DNA of 9,417 bases from Alphaproteobacteria bacterium (GCA_009936885.1 JAACDT010000056.1:1-9417), one strand, 5' to 3'. Shown: positions 1 through 7,506, counted from the stretch's first letter. Notes: generated by a model not told the origin, from the sequence alone. Made by a program: numbers and translations.

Positions 1-455
1 TAACCAGTGCATCTGCATAAATTACCTGCAAATAAATCATCTATCGCTGCATTATCTAGAATACGATTTTTGCACCAGCCAGCATATAATGACATCACAA
101 AACCAGGTGTACAAAATCCGCATTGTGAGGCATGATTTTCAACAAAAGCTGTCTGAACTGGGTGCAACTCACCAGTATTAGAGGCTAATCCCTCGACAGT
201 TCGAACCGAACATCCATCAAGCATCGGTAAAAATAAAATACAGCTATTAACAGCGCGCCATGCAACCGCTTTGGAGCTATAGTCATACCTTCCTATGACA
301 ACCGTGCATGCGCCGCAATCACCCTCTGCACATCCCTCTTTCGTACCAGTTAAATTTTTATTGTTTCTTAACCAGTTCATCAGTGTGAGGTCTGATTTTA
401 TAGGGAGTATTCTCTCTATTTCGCCATTCAGCATTAAAATGATATCTTCACGCAT
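1..455 (-). CDS. xdhA: Xanthine dehydrogenase small subunit, N-terminal 2Fe-2S part (partial)
   Basis: The gene runs off the left edge; 151 N-terminal codons are visible. The protein would carry electrons from the molybdenum site of xanthine dehydrogenase, which oxidises hypoxanthine and xanthine to urate. I see both iron-sulfur domains in order: a plant-ferredoxin-like one with GCAEGDCGAC (Cys42, 47, 50) and Cys72, then the four-helix domain with QCGFCTPG (Cys112, 115) and LCRCTGY (Cys147, 149). All eight expected cysteines are present. The FAD domain would lie outside the window. I chose the ATG at 455 because an AAAGG-type ribosome binding site sits 9 bases upstream and the protein then starts as family members do; an in-frame ATG at 494 has no such site. 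It is divergent from uraH and puuD, which process its product urate. Confidence 0.93.
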   Translation of the reverse strand, partial: MREDIILMLNGEIERILPIKSDLTLMNWLRNNKNLTGTKEGCAEGDCGACTVVIGRYDYSSKAVAWRAVNSCILFLPMLDGCSVRTVEGLASNTGELHPVQTAFVENHASQCGFCTPGFVMSLYAGWCKNRILDNAAIDDLFAGNLCRCTG

Positions 456-510
456 TTCAATAAACCTTTTTCGAAAAGAGGTTAAAACGGACATATTACT
501 GATACACTAA

Positions 511-651
511 GAAAAAATTACATTATATTTTAGCTTTTTGAAATTAAAATATGGGTTTGCTGGCGTTGATGTAACTAAAACGGAATTATTTGTATTTTAA
601 TAGATAACGTTTTACAGTGAATTTTAATGCGATTTGTTATGAGATAATAAA
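511..651. promoter_or_regulatory. Divergent xdhA / uraH intergenic region with candidate promoters
   Basis: This AT-rich gap must hold the start signals for xdhA (minus) and uraH-puuD (plus). On the minus strand there is a perfect TATAAT at 527-522, about 65 bases before the xdhA start, but no good -35 at 17 bases. On the plus strand TTGTAT (590-595) and TACAGT (613-618) are 17 bases apart, a weak match. I found no convincing palindromic operator for a urate-responsive regulator. Confidence 0.35.
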
Positions 652-999
652 ATGAATAATGGTTATCTGACCACACATGTTCTTGATATTGGAATAGGCA
701 AGCCTGGCTTCGATATTCCGATTGAGCTTTTTAATGATGGCGGGGACCTCATTCACCAGGTCACTACAAACTCAGATGGCAGAACAGAAGCCCCCTTATT
801 GTCAGAGGCGGACTTTAAGACAGGTAAATATGCTCTGATTTTTAGCGTTAAAAATTATCTAAAGCAAAATCATCAACTTGTTGAAGAACCATTTTATGAT
901 CACATTAAAATCGAATTTATGATAAGGGATCAATACGCACATTACCATGTCCCGTTGCTATTATCACCCTATGGATATAGCACTTATCGGGGGAGCTGA
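652..999 (+). CDS. uraH: 5-hydroxyisourate hydrolase (transthyretin-like)
   Basis: The enzyme hydrolyses 5-hydroxyisourate, the product of urate oxidation, to OHCU (2-oxo-4-hydroxy-4-carboxy-5-ureidoimidazoline). The 115-residue length is normal for this small tetrameric transthyretin-fold family. Family hallmarks are visible: LTTHVLD with His9 near the N-terminus, DGRTE with Arg44, HYHVPLLLSP with His97 and His99, and the diagnostic C-terminal YRGS. His9, Arg44 and His99 match the known active-site residues. There is no signal peptide, so a cytoplasmic location is expected. A weak GAG-type ribosome binding site precedes the ATG. The gene lies 11 bases upstream of puuD, almost certainly in one operon, so the unstable product of PuuD is handed straight to this hydrolase. 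Confidence 0.95.
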   Translation: MNNGYLTTHVLDIGIGKPGFDIPIELFNDGGDLIHQVTTNSDGRTEAPLLSEADFKTGKYALIFSVKNYLKQNHQLVEEPFYDHIKIEFMIRDQYAHYHVPLLLSPYGYSTYRGS

Positions 1000-1010
1000 G
1001 AGTAGAATTT

Positions 1011-2261
1011 ATGGATGCCGATTTTTTAATTCCTGTATTATGGGAATGGCTTGAATTTGCCGTTCGCTGGTTACATGTTATAACCGCTATTTCATGGATT
1101 GGAACCTCCTTTTACTTTATTGCGCTTGATTTAGGATTAAGGAAAATTAGTGCCAATGAAGACGGAATTGCAGGCGAGGAATGGCAAGTTCATGGTGGCG
1201 GATTTTATAATATCAGAAAGTATACCGTAGCGCCTTCTCACCTACCTGAGCATTTAACTTGGTTTAAATGGGAGGCTTATGCCACCTGGATATCCGGTTT
1301 TGCTTTAATGGCTATCGTATATTACCTCGGCGCTGATATATTTCTGATTGATGATAATAAAATGGCTATGCCTATTTATCTTGGCATTTTTATATCGATT
1401 ACCTCTCTTGGCATTACTTGGATAATCTATGATATTCTATGCAAGAGTGGCATTGGGAAAAACAGTAATTTACTGATGATTCTTCTATTTGGTTATATTG
1501 TTGTATTAGCATGGGGATTTGACCAGATATTTACAGGAAGAGCTGCCTTTATTCATTTAGGCGCTGTTACGGCTACCATAATGGCTTTTAATGTCTTCAT
1601 GGTTATCATCCCAAAACAAAAGATAGTAATTGCCGCTCTAAAAGCTGGTAAGACGCCAGATGCCCACTATGGGTTTGTTGCCAAACAACGCTCAACGCAT
1701 AACAACTACCTAACACTTCCAGTTCTTTTCTTGATGTTGTCTAATCATTATCCACTGTCCTTTTCAACAGAATATAATTGGATTATTGCATCCGTTGTTT
1801 TCTTAATGGGTGTTACCATACGCCATTACTTTAATACAATTCATGCAAGGAAGGGCAATCCGATTTGGACATGGTTCGCAACCTTGGGGCTGTTCATCAT
1901 AGTGATTATTTTATCTGTCTATCCAGCGTTTAAAGGTAATATGAATGAGCGCGCAGAAATAACAATATCGCAAGCAAATTTAACGAAAAAGCAGGTTGAA
2001 CTCGCAAAAGCAGAGAATTTCGACGAGATTGTTGAAATTGTCTATACAAGATGCAATATGTGCCATGCAGCTGAGCCTTATTACGATGGCATTGTTATTG
2101 CTCCAAAACATGTTATTTTAGAAACTGAGCTTGATGTTTTAAAACATGCCCGCCAAATTTATGTAAATTCTGCTATTTCGCATGCCATGCCACCAGCTAA
2201 TTTAGCATCTATGGAGATAGCAGAGCGCACGTTAATCGCCCAATGGTACGAAAAAAATTAA
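1011..2261 (+). CDS. puuD: Membrane-bound urate oxidase with C-terminal cytochrome c domain (PuuD)
   Basis: PuuD oxidises urate to 5-hydroxyisourate and passes electrons to a cytochrome c rather than to oxygen, so it makes no hydrogen peroxide, unlike soluble uricase. The 416-residue protein has about eight hydrophobic segments (near 13-40, 89-106, 122-142, 153-170, 178-200, 233-246, 257-272 and 287-305) containing conserved His and Trp residues. A soluble tail follows with one c-type haem site, CNMCH (Cys348, Cys351, His352), and a likely distal Met393 in HAMPP. The protein is full length with the fused cytochrome intact. It follows uraH closely and has a weak GAGAG-type ribosome binding site. 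Its 3' end faces a pseudoazurin gene 8 bases away. The identification is firm; the physiological electron acceptor is not shown by the sequence. Confidence 0.93.
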   Translation: MDADFLIPVLWEWLEFAVRWLHVITAISWIGTSFYFIALDLGLRKISANEDGIAGEEWQVHGGGFYNIRKYTVAPSHLPEHLTWFKWEAYATWISGFALMAIVYYLGADIFLIDDNKMAMPIYLGIFISITSLGITWIIYDILCKSGIGKNSNLLMILLFGYIVVLAWGFDQIFTGRAAFIHLGAVTATIMAFNVFMVIIPKQKIVIAALKAGKTPDAHYGFVAKQRSTHNNYLTLPVLFLMLSNHYPLSFSTEYNWIIASVVFLMGVTIRHYFNTIHARKGNPIWTWFATLGLFIIVIILSVYPAFKGNMNERAEITISQANLTKKQVELAKAENFDEIVEIVYTRCNMCHAAEPYYDGIVIAPKHVILETELDVLKHARQIYVNSAISHAMPPANLASMEIAERTLIAQWYEKN

Positions 2262-2269
2262 TCGAGATA

Positions 2270-2707
2270 TTATAGTTTTTCCAGCATGCTTGCTAATTTC
2301 TTTTTGCTTTTTCCGAAGGCTTTTGCCTCTGCGATGGCGGCCTTATTTGAGGTATCACCGCCGACCACTATAAGTCCTATCATTCCAATGCCCTTATGCG
2401 GCGTACACCAATAATAATAAATGCCTGGTTTTTCTAATACGATATCATACTGCTTATTCATTTTGCTTCTTTTAGGCAGTGAAACACTATCAGGGCCAGC
2501 AACAAACTCAACATTATGACCTTTTGATTTTAGCCATATAATCTTATCGCCCACATGTGAATATAGAATTTCTGGTGCGTAAGACTTATCAAGCATTTCT
2601 ACTTTTAATTCTTCAGATAAACCTATTTTTACAAAGAATAGCATCGCGATGATTGCCACCATCGTCAGTACCCGCGACAGGTTTATATTTATGTCACATT
2701 TCGTCAT
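2270..2707 (-). CDS. Pseudoazurin-type blue copper protein (cupredoxin)
   Basis: This is a small exported type 1 copper protein that shuttles single electrons in the periplasm. From the ATG at 2707 it has 145 residues: a hydrophobic signal segment (about residues 12-28, cleavage probably after GLS), then the cupredoxin domain. The four copper ligands are visible: His64 in GHNVE, then Cys101, His104 and Met109 in YYWCTPHKGIGM. That Cys-x2-His-x4-Met spacing fits pseudoazurin. A lysine-rich helical tail follows, as in pseudoazurins. The start is uncertain. An AAGGGGG ribosome binding site lies 12 bases before ATG 2707 and only 3 bases before an in-frame GTG at 2716, so the protein may be three residues longer. 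It converges on puuD and is divergent from uraD, so it sits inside the urate cluster and may accept electrons from PuuD (inference). Confidence 0.88.
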   Translation of the reverse strand: MTKCDININLSRVLTMVAIIAMLFFVKIGLSEELKVEMLDKSYAPEILYSHVGDKIIWLKSKGHNVEFVAGPDSVSLPKRSKMNKQYDIVLEKPGIYYYWCTPHKGIGMIGLIVVGGDTSNKAAIAEAKAFGKSKKKLASMLEKL

Positions 2708-2796
2708 TGAACCCACTATCCCCCTTTTGATAGAAAAACGCTGCCCTTATAAACCTAACCATGCTCAATAGTTTATATATGAAATGCGTTTGGAAA

Positions 2797-2825
2797 TTGC
2801 TTAGATAGACATTAAAGACTAATAT
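2797..2825 (+). promoter_or_regulatory. Candidate uraD promoter
   Basis: TTGCTT (2797-2802) and TAATAT (2820-2825) are exactly 17 bases apart in the gap between the divergent pseudoazurin and uraD genes. Each matches the sigma-70 consensus only partly (3/6 and 4/6). The position, about 50 bases before the uraD start, is plausible. Confidence 0.3.
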
Positions 2826-2881
2826 ACTAAATAAAACCTTTTGTTAAATCAACATTAAGCCCATGTTTTCTGGAGATATAC

Positions 2882-3397
2882 ATGACTAAGAAGATCACCC
2901 CTTCAGAATTAACTGAAACAGAGTTTTTAGCGATATTTGGAGGCGTATTTGAGAAATCACCCTGGATCGCAGAAGCATTATTTCAATCAGGTATGGTAGA
3001 GGCTTTTAATAGTGCTGAGGGCCTGCATGATGCGATGGCAGGCATATTCAAAGCATCCACACATGAAAGACGACTTAACGTGCTATTGGCGCACCCCGAT
3101 CTTGCCGGAAAACTAGCACAACGCGGAGAGCTGACGCCAGAATCCACTAATGAGCAAAAATCTGCAGGTCTTGATCAGCTAACCCCAGAAGAATTCTCAA
3201 AATTTCAGGATTTAAACACAGCCTATATGGATAAGCACGGATTTCCATTTATTATCGCGGTAGAGGGGCTGACAAAATCAGAAATTCTCACTCAATTCAA
3301 GATAATGGTGAATAATTCAAACTCCGTTGAATTTGATGAAGCTTGTATGCAGGTTGAAAAAATAGCCAAACTTCGCATCACGGAAATTCTTGATTAA
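2882..3397 (+). CDS. uraD: OHCU decarboxylase (2-oxo-4-hydroxy-4-carboxy-5-ureidoimidazoline decarboxylase)
   Basis: This enzyme performs the last step of urate breakdown in this cluster, decarboxylating OHCU stereospecifically to (S)-allantoin in the cytoplasm. The 171-residue length is normal for the all-helical family. Conserved segments are visible: LAHPDLAGK with the probable catalytic His71, LTPEST-EQKSAGLDQL (84-100), the LNTAYMDKHGFPFI block (111-124), and the C-terminal IAKLRI with Arg165. One small oddity is Met142 in the FKIMVNN stretch, where relatives usually have an arginine. The start is supported by GGAG at 2872-2875, six bases upstream. It is separated from uraH-puuD by the oppositely oriented pseudoazurin gene, so it needs its own promoter. 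Confidence 0.94.
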   Translation: MTKKITPSELTETEFLAIFGGVFEKSPWIAEALFQSGMVEAFNSAEGLHDAMAGIFKASTHERRLNVLLAHPDLAGKLAQRGELTPESTNEQKSAGLDQLTPEEFSKFQDLNTAYMDKHGFPFIIAVEGLTKSEILTQFKIMVNNSNSVEFDEACMQVEKIAKLRITEILD

Positions 3398-3426
3398 CAG
3401 GTAGCAAACGGCATTTTTATTCTTGT

Positions 3427-4113
3427 TTATTCTTGGCTCTTTTGTGGGGGGACTAAATGATGCAGCATAAAACAGCCAGCAGAAATTGAGGGTCCAACCA
3501 GAAACGCAAATAATACCGTGCCTACCCCAACCGTGCCACCTAACATCCAACCAGATACCACAACTAATATTTCTATCGTACTTCGAACCAGAGAAATAGG
3601 AAGGTTTGTAACGCGTGTTAATCCTGTCATAAGACCATCCCTTGGCCCTGGACCAAGATTGGCACTAAGATAAATTGCTGCCCCAAATCCAACGATTAAC
3701 ACTCCGATGAGGGATTGCAGGATCTGAAAAATATATAGATCTGGTTTTGGAAGATAGGGTAGCGATATATCTAGCATCAATGCCACAATAAACGCATTCG
3801 CAATTGTTCCCAATCCAGGCATTTGACGCAAGGGTATCCATGTTAGCAAAACAGCGATGCTAATGATAAAAGTAGCAAATCCGATAGTCCAGCCAGTTAA
3901 TATGCTTATCCCTTCTGCTAAGGTAGTCCATGGGCTAACGCCGGCTCCCGCAGCCAGCAAGAGCGCTTCCCCAAGGCCAAATAAAACCAAACCAGAAAGT
4001 AACACCAATAAGCTTATAACAGGGGGCTGGAAGGTCAACGCCTTTGGCGATCTCCAGATTAATTTGGGAACCTGTTTTATATATAAAAACTGTAATTTGC
4101 TAGAAATACTCAT
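3427..4113 (-). CDS. YczE/YitT-like integral membrane protein of unknown function
   Basis: The 228-residue protein has about six membrane segments (near 33-56, 72-95, 103-118, 130-150, 178-194 and 198-218). It has the Gly-rich motifs typical of the YczE-like family: GEALLLAAGAGVSPW early, GLGTIANAF after the second segment, LGPGPRDGLMTGL between segments four and five, and GGTVGVGTVLFAFLVGP near the end. The family has no established transport substrate or enzymatic activity, so I assign none. The start is supported by GAGG five bases before the ATG at 4113. It converges with uraD with 29 bases between them and is divergent from the HI0933-type gene. Nothing in its sequence ties it to purine degradation. 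Confidence 0.8.
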   Translation of the reverse strand: MSISSKLQFLYIKQVPKLIWRSPKALTFQPPVISLLVLLSGLVLFGLGEALLLAAGAGVSPWTTLAEGISILTGWTIGFATFIISIAVLLTWIPLRQMPGLGTIANAFIVALMLDISLPYLPKPDLYIFQILQSLIGVLIVGFGAAIYLSANLGPGPRDGLMTGLTRVTNLPISLVRSTIEILVVVSGWMLGGTVGVGTVLFAFLVGPSISAGCFMLHHLVPPQKSQE

Positions 4114-4266
4114 CTAAACCTCAAAACTTAACAATAGTACAGCACCCTAGCTCAGCTAATGCGATGCGTCATTATATTAAAATTTATATTTTGGATCTGC
4201 CGGATAGGTATCTGATAAAAATTAATCCGAAGATAGAAAAGCTTTCCTGTTCGGTGTAAACAATAA

Positions 4267-4293
4267 TAACGGCAGGGATATCAATCGCCGTTA
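4267..4293. repeat. Inverted repeat in the yczE-like / HI0933-like intergenic region
   Basis: TAACGGC (4267-4273) is repeated as GCCGTTA (4287-4293) with 13 bases between. No T-run follows, so it does not look like an intrinsic terminator. It lies 45 bases before the start of the flavoprotein gene and could be an operator or a transcript hairpin. The rest of the 220-base gap (4118-4337) shows nothing else that I can support. Confidence 0.3.
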
Positions 4294-4337
4294 ATGAGGC
4301 AGTTGATGGATGAGTTTTATTTGGTTAAAAAACTATA

Positions 4338-5528
4338 ATGCGTAAATTTGATGTACTTATAATAGGCGCAGGTGCGGCAGGGTTAATGTGCGCTCATATC
4401 GCCGGCAAGAGAGGCAGGTCTGTGCTACTATTAGATCATGCAAAAAAGCCAGCTGAGAAAATCCGGATTTCAGGGGGCGGTAGATGCAATTTTACAAATC
4501 ACTATTCAAGCCCGTCTGCATTTATTTCTAATAATCCCCATTTTTGTAAATCTATTTTTAGCCGATATACTCAAAGAGATTTTATAGAATTAGTACGATC
4601 TCATAAAATTGATTTTCATGAAAAAAAATTAGGTCAGCTTTTCTGCGATAATAGTGCTCAAGATATTATAAAAATGCTACTAGACGAGTGTGACCGCGCA
4701 AACGTAATTCTGCAGCTGGAAACATATATTAAAACGATAGAAGCATCTGGGAGCGGCTATAAGGTAAGCGTTAAAGCAATCGATGCTATCGAAGCAATTG
4801 AATGCGAATCCCTAGTAATAGCAACAGGCGGTTTATCAATTCCTAAGATTGGTGCCAGCAGATTCGGGTATGATATTGCCCAGCAGTTTGGTCTTAAAGT
4901 AACAAGCCTGAAGCCAGCTTTGGTGCCCCTCACCTTTCATTCTGAATTTCTAGATAGATGCCGTGCACTTTCAGGGATTAGTGTCGATGCCGAAATTTCC
5001 TTTGGGACAATTTGCTTCAGAAAAGGCTTGTTATTTACCCATCGCGGTCTATCTGGCCCGTCAGTGTTACAAATAAGCTCTTATTGGGATGAGAATCGCG
5101 AGATTACAATTAATCTATTGCCGGAGCTTGATTTAATAGATTTTTTGAAACGTTGTAAATCAGAGTCGCCCAAACAATCTATTCATACAGCCCTCAGCCA
5201 GCATCTGCCAAAACGACTTGCAGAAGATATTTTAAACGAGCTTGGGCTTGCTGGAAGGCTTGCCGATTTATCGCACGCAAAATTACAAATTTTGAGTGAG
5301 CGCATCCACAAATGGCTTGTTATTCCAAATGGAACCGAGGGATATCGCACCGCAGAGGTTACCTGCGGCGGCGTAGATGTGGATTCTATTTCTGCAAAAA
5401 CCATGCAGTCTAAATCGCAAGAAGGGCTTTACTTCATTGGAGAGGTAATAGATGTAACAGGGCATCTAGGGGGGTATAATTTCCAATGGGCTTGGTCATC
5501 TGGGTTTGTTGCTGGACAAAATGTCTAA
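4338..5528 (+). CDS. HI0933/YhiN-family FAD-dependent oxidoreductase
   Basis: This is a flavoprotein of the HI0933 family (often annotated NAD(P)/FAD-dependent oxidoreductase or aminoacetone oxidase family), 396 residues, a normal length. The N-terminus is a classic FAD-binding Rossmann fold: FDVLIIGAGAAGL with G10, G12 and G15, ending in an acidic residue in LLLDHAKKPAEK. The family-specific GGGRCNFTN follows at 46-54. The central region carries VIATGGLSIPKIG and FTHRGLSGPSVLQ. The C-terminus has EVTCGGVDV and GEVIDVTGHLGGYNFQWAWSSG, which closes the FAD site. The physiological substrate of most family members is unknown, so I give no reaction. The start is fixed by family alignment; no clear ribosome binding site precedes it. 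It converges on metY with 41 bases between them. Confidence 0.9.
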   Translation: MRKFDVLIIGAGAAGLMCAHIAGKRGRSVLLLDHAKKPAEKIRISGGGRCNFTNHYSSPSAFISNNPHFCKSIFSRYTQRDFIELVRSHKIDFHEKKLGQLFCDNSAQDIIKMLLDECDRANVILQLETYIKTIEASGSGYKVSVKAIDAIEAIECESLVIATGGLSIPKIGASRFGYDIAQQFGLKVTSLKPALVPLTFHSEFLDRCRALSGISVDAEISFGTICFRKGLLFTHRGLSGPSVLQISSYWDENREITINLLPELDLIDFLKRCKSESPKQSIHTALSQHLPKRLAEDILNELGLAGRLADLSHAKLQILSERIHKWLVIPNGTEGYRTAEVTCGGVDVDSISAKTMQSKSQEGLYFIGEVIDVTGHLGGYNFQWAWSSGFVAGQNV

Positions 5529-5569
5529 CTCGATATTAATCCCAGAAGCCCCCCTTGCCTATTATTGAT

Positions 5570-6868
5570 TTACAAATTCAGTGCCTGTTCAATATCAGCA
5601 ATAATATCATCAATATGCTCTATCCCTACTGAAAATCTTACATATCCAGGCGTTACACCAGCAGCAAGCTGCTCTGTTTTGGTTAGCTGAGAATGGGTGG
5701 TTGATGCTGGATGGATAGCAAGTGTGCGTACATCGCCAATATTTGCCACATGATAAATCATTTTCAGATTATCAATTAGCTTTCTGCCGGCACTTTCACC
5801 GCCTTTAAGCTCTATGCCAAGCAATGGGCCATATCCTGTATGCATATATTTATCCGCTCGCTCTTTATCCAAACCTGAAAATTGACTTGGATGAATAACA
5901 TTCGTAACTTCTTTGTGATTCTTAAAATAATCTGCCAATTTTTGAGCATTTGATTGCTGCTCTCTATATCGCAATGGCAATGTTTCGAGCCCTTGAATAA
6001 TCTGAAATGCGTTAGTCGGCGAAATTGCAGGTCCCAAATCACGAAGAGCCACCACCCGCGCTCTTATTGCAAAAGCAATAGGGGCCCCAAGAGCTTCTGG
6101 AACCAGCTGGCCCCAGATTGCGCCGTGATAACTATCATCAGGCGTATTCATCAAAGGTTGTTGCTCTGGTTTTGCAACCCAATCAAAATGTCCGCTATCA
6201 ATAATCACCCCGCCAATGGAAGTGCCGTGGCCGCCAATAAACTTGGTGAGAGAATGCACAACCACAGAAGCGCCATCTTTTATCGGTTTACAGGTAATTG
6301 GTGCTGCTGTGTTATCAACGATAAGCGGAATCCCGCGTATTTTGCCTAATTCTGCGACTTCACTGGTGGGGAATAGCTTTAGCTTGGGATTAGGCAGAGT
6401 TTCTCCATAATAAGCACGTGTTTTATCATCACTTAATTCAGCAAAGCTCTCTGGCCTATCTGGATCAGCAAACCGAACCTCTATTCCAAATTGCTTGAAT
6501 GTGCTTGTGAATAAATTCCAAGTGCCACCATATAAATGAGGAGAAGAGACAATATTATCTCCCGCAGATGCGAGGTTTTGAATAGATAATGCGATTGCAG
6601 CAGACCCTGAAGAGACGCCAAGTGCTGCTAATCCACCTTCTAGAGCTGCAAGTCTCTCCTCAAGAACAGCTGTAGTAGGGTTCATAATACGAGTATAGAT
6701 ATTGCCCAATTCTTTTAGCGCAAATAAATTCCCTGCATGTTCGGTGCTATCAAATTGATAGCTTGTTGTCTGATAGATAGGAACCGCTACAGAGTTTGTC
6801 GTTGGGTCTGAGCGATAACTACCTGCATGTAAAACCAATGTTTCTGCATTTTCTGAATTACTCGGCAT
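5570..6868 (-). CDS. metY: O-acetylhomoserine sulfhydrylase (MetY-type PLP enzyme)
   Basis: This PLP enzyme of the Cys/Met metabolism family probably makes homocysteine from O-acetylhomoserine and sulfide for methionine synthesis. From the chosen start it has 432 residues, typical of MetY and longer than most MetB or MetC proteins. Visible motifs are LHAGSY at the N-terminus, YTRIMNPTT (Tyr58, Arg60, phosphate binding), SSGSAAIA, the PLP-ring Asp185 in VDNT, and the Schiff-base Lys209 in SLTKFIGGHG. I start at 6868 rather than the in-frame ATG at 6880 because a strong GGAGG (6878-6874) overlaps that upstream ATG and sits five bases before 6868. It is divergent from an Lrp/AsnC-type regulator, a likely controller. 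A homoserine-ester or cystathionine specificity cannot be fully excluded from motifs alone. Confidence 0.88.
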   Translation of the reverse strand: MPSNSENAETLVLHAGSYRSDPTTNSVAVPIYQTTSYQFDSTEHAGNLFALKELGNIYTRIMNPTTAVLEERLAALEGGLAALGVSSGSAAIALSIQNLASAGDNIVSSPHLYGGTWNLFTSTFKQFGIEVRFADPDRPESFAELSDDKTRAYYGETLPNPKLKLFPTSEVAELGKIRGIPLIVDNTAAPITCKPIKDGASVVVHSLTKFIGGHGTSIGGVIIDSGHFDWVAKPEQQPLMNTPDDSYHGAIWGQLVPEALGAPIAFAIRARVVALRDLGPAISPTNAFQIIQGLETLPLRYREQQSNAQKLADYFKNHKEVTNVIHPSQFSGLDKERADKYMHTGYGPLLGIELKGGESAGRKLIDNLKMIYHVANIGDVRTLAIHPASTTHSQLTKTEQLAAGVTPGYVRFSVGIEHIDDIIADIEQALNL

Positions 6869-6943
6869 TTTATCCTCCATGATATGAAACTAAAAAGGCA
6901 TATTAGAGAAAAAAATCCTTAATTAAACATATATATTTTTTAA

Positions 6944-6972
6944 TTGTTCCTTTTTTCTCTATTTTGTACTAT
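6944..6972 (+). promoter_or_regulatory. Candidate promoter of the Lrp/AsnC-type regulator
   Basis: TTGTTC (6944-6949) and TACTAT (6967-6972) are 17 bases apart in the very AT-rich metY/regulator gap. Transcription would begin near 6979, leaving a leader of about 33 bases before the ATG at 7012 and supporting that start over 6991. Matches to consensus are partial. The AT-rich gap would suit Lrp-type binding, but no clean operator repeat is visible. Confidence 0.33.
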
Positions 6973-7011
6973 TTATAAGAATATTTTTCTATGGATAAGG
7001 AATTTGGCAGA

Positions 7012-7488
7012 ATGGACGAAATAGATAAGAACATCTTAACAATATTACAAGAACACTCAGATATTTCTCTTAGCAACTTATCAAGGCGAATAGGCATTTC
7101 CAAAACACCTTGTTGGAACAGAATAAGACGGATGGAAGAAAATGGTATTATTACCAAGCAAGCTACTATTTTGAATAGGCATGCTATTGGCCTTCCGATA
7201 GTAGTTTTTCTATCTATTTCGGTTGGACAACATAGTCCTGAATGGACAGCCAAATTTGATAAACTTGTCAATTTACACCCAGAAATTGTAGAGGTACATC
7301 GCTTAACAGGTTCTGGTGCAGATTACCTGTTAAAAATTGTCTGCTCAACCATCGAAGCCTATGATATTTTTCAGCAATCTTTGATCTCAAACATTGAATT
7401 TACGTCCATGTCTTCAAGTGTTTCCCTACAGGAAATAAAATATCAAACCAGCTTCCCACTCGAAAAACTGGTCCAAAAAACAGATTGA
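7012..7488 (+). CDS. Lrp/AsnC-family transcriptional regulator
   Basis: The 158-residue protein has the full Lrp/AsnC layout: an N-terminal winged helix-turn-helix beginning MDEIDKNILTILQ, with the recognition region LSRRIGISKTPCWNRIRRME, a linker with ENGIITKQATIL, and a C-terminal ligand-binding RAM domain containing VEVHRLTGSGADYLLKIV. Members bind DNA as dimers or octamers and usually sense an amino acid. The effector here cannot be told from sequence. I choose ATG 7012 over the in-frame ATG at 6991. The AAGGA at 6997-7001 lies ten bases before 7012, nothing resembling a binding site precedes 6991, and family members start this way. It is divergent from metY, suggesting control of metY and of itself (inference), and converges with the tmpB-like gene 18 bases away. 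Confidence 0.9.
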   Translation: MDEIDKNILTILQEHSDISLSNLSRRIGISKTPCWNRIRRMEENGIITKQATILNRHAIGLPIVVFLSISVGQHSPEWTAKFDKLVNLHPEIVEVHRLTGSGADYLLKIVCSTIEAYDIFQQSLISNIEFTSMSSSVSLQEIKYQTSFPLEKLVQKTD

Positions 7489-7506
7489 AAAGCCTAAAAC
7501 GCCTAT

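Noticed and set aside
456..494. Upstream in-frame ATG at 494 extending xdhA by 13 codons
   Set aside because: No ribosome binding site precedes it, whereas ATG 455 has a well-spaced AAAGG and gives the usual family N-terminus.
295..510. Plus-strand open frame over the xdhA start
   Set aside because: It is antisense to clear iron-sulfur domain sequence, has no recognisable family features and would end in the divergent promoter region.
3857..4117. Plus-strand open frame antisense to the YczE-like gene
   Set aside because: The minus-strand reading has clear family motifs and membrane segments; this reading has neither.
4334..4339. Perfect TATAAT just before the HI0933-type start
   Set aside because: It overlaps the ATG at 4338 and has no -35 at a suitable distance, so it would start transcription inside the gene. 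Chance in AT-rich DNA is the simpler explanation.
5954..6349. Plus-strand open frame of 131 codons inside metY
   Set aside because: It is antisense to conserved MetY sequence including the active-site lysine region, and its translation resembles no protein family.
6869..6990. SAM riboswitch in the metY leader
   Set aside because: Methionine genes of marine alphaproteobacteria often carry SAM-II or SAM-V elements, but this leader is almost pure A/T with no GC stems or pseudoknot-like pairing.
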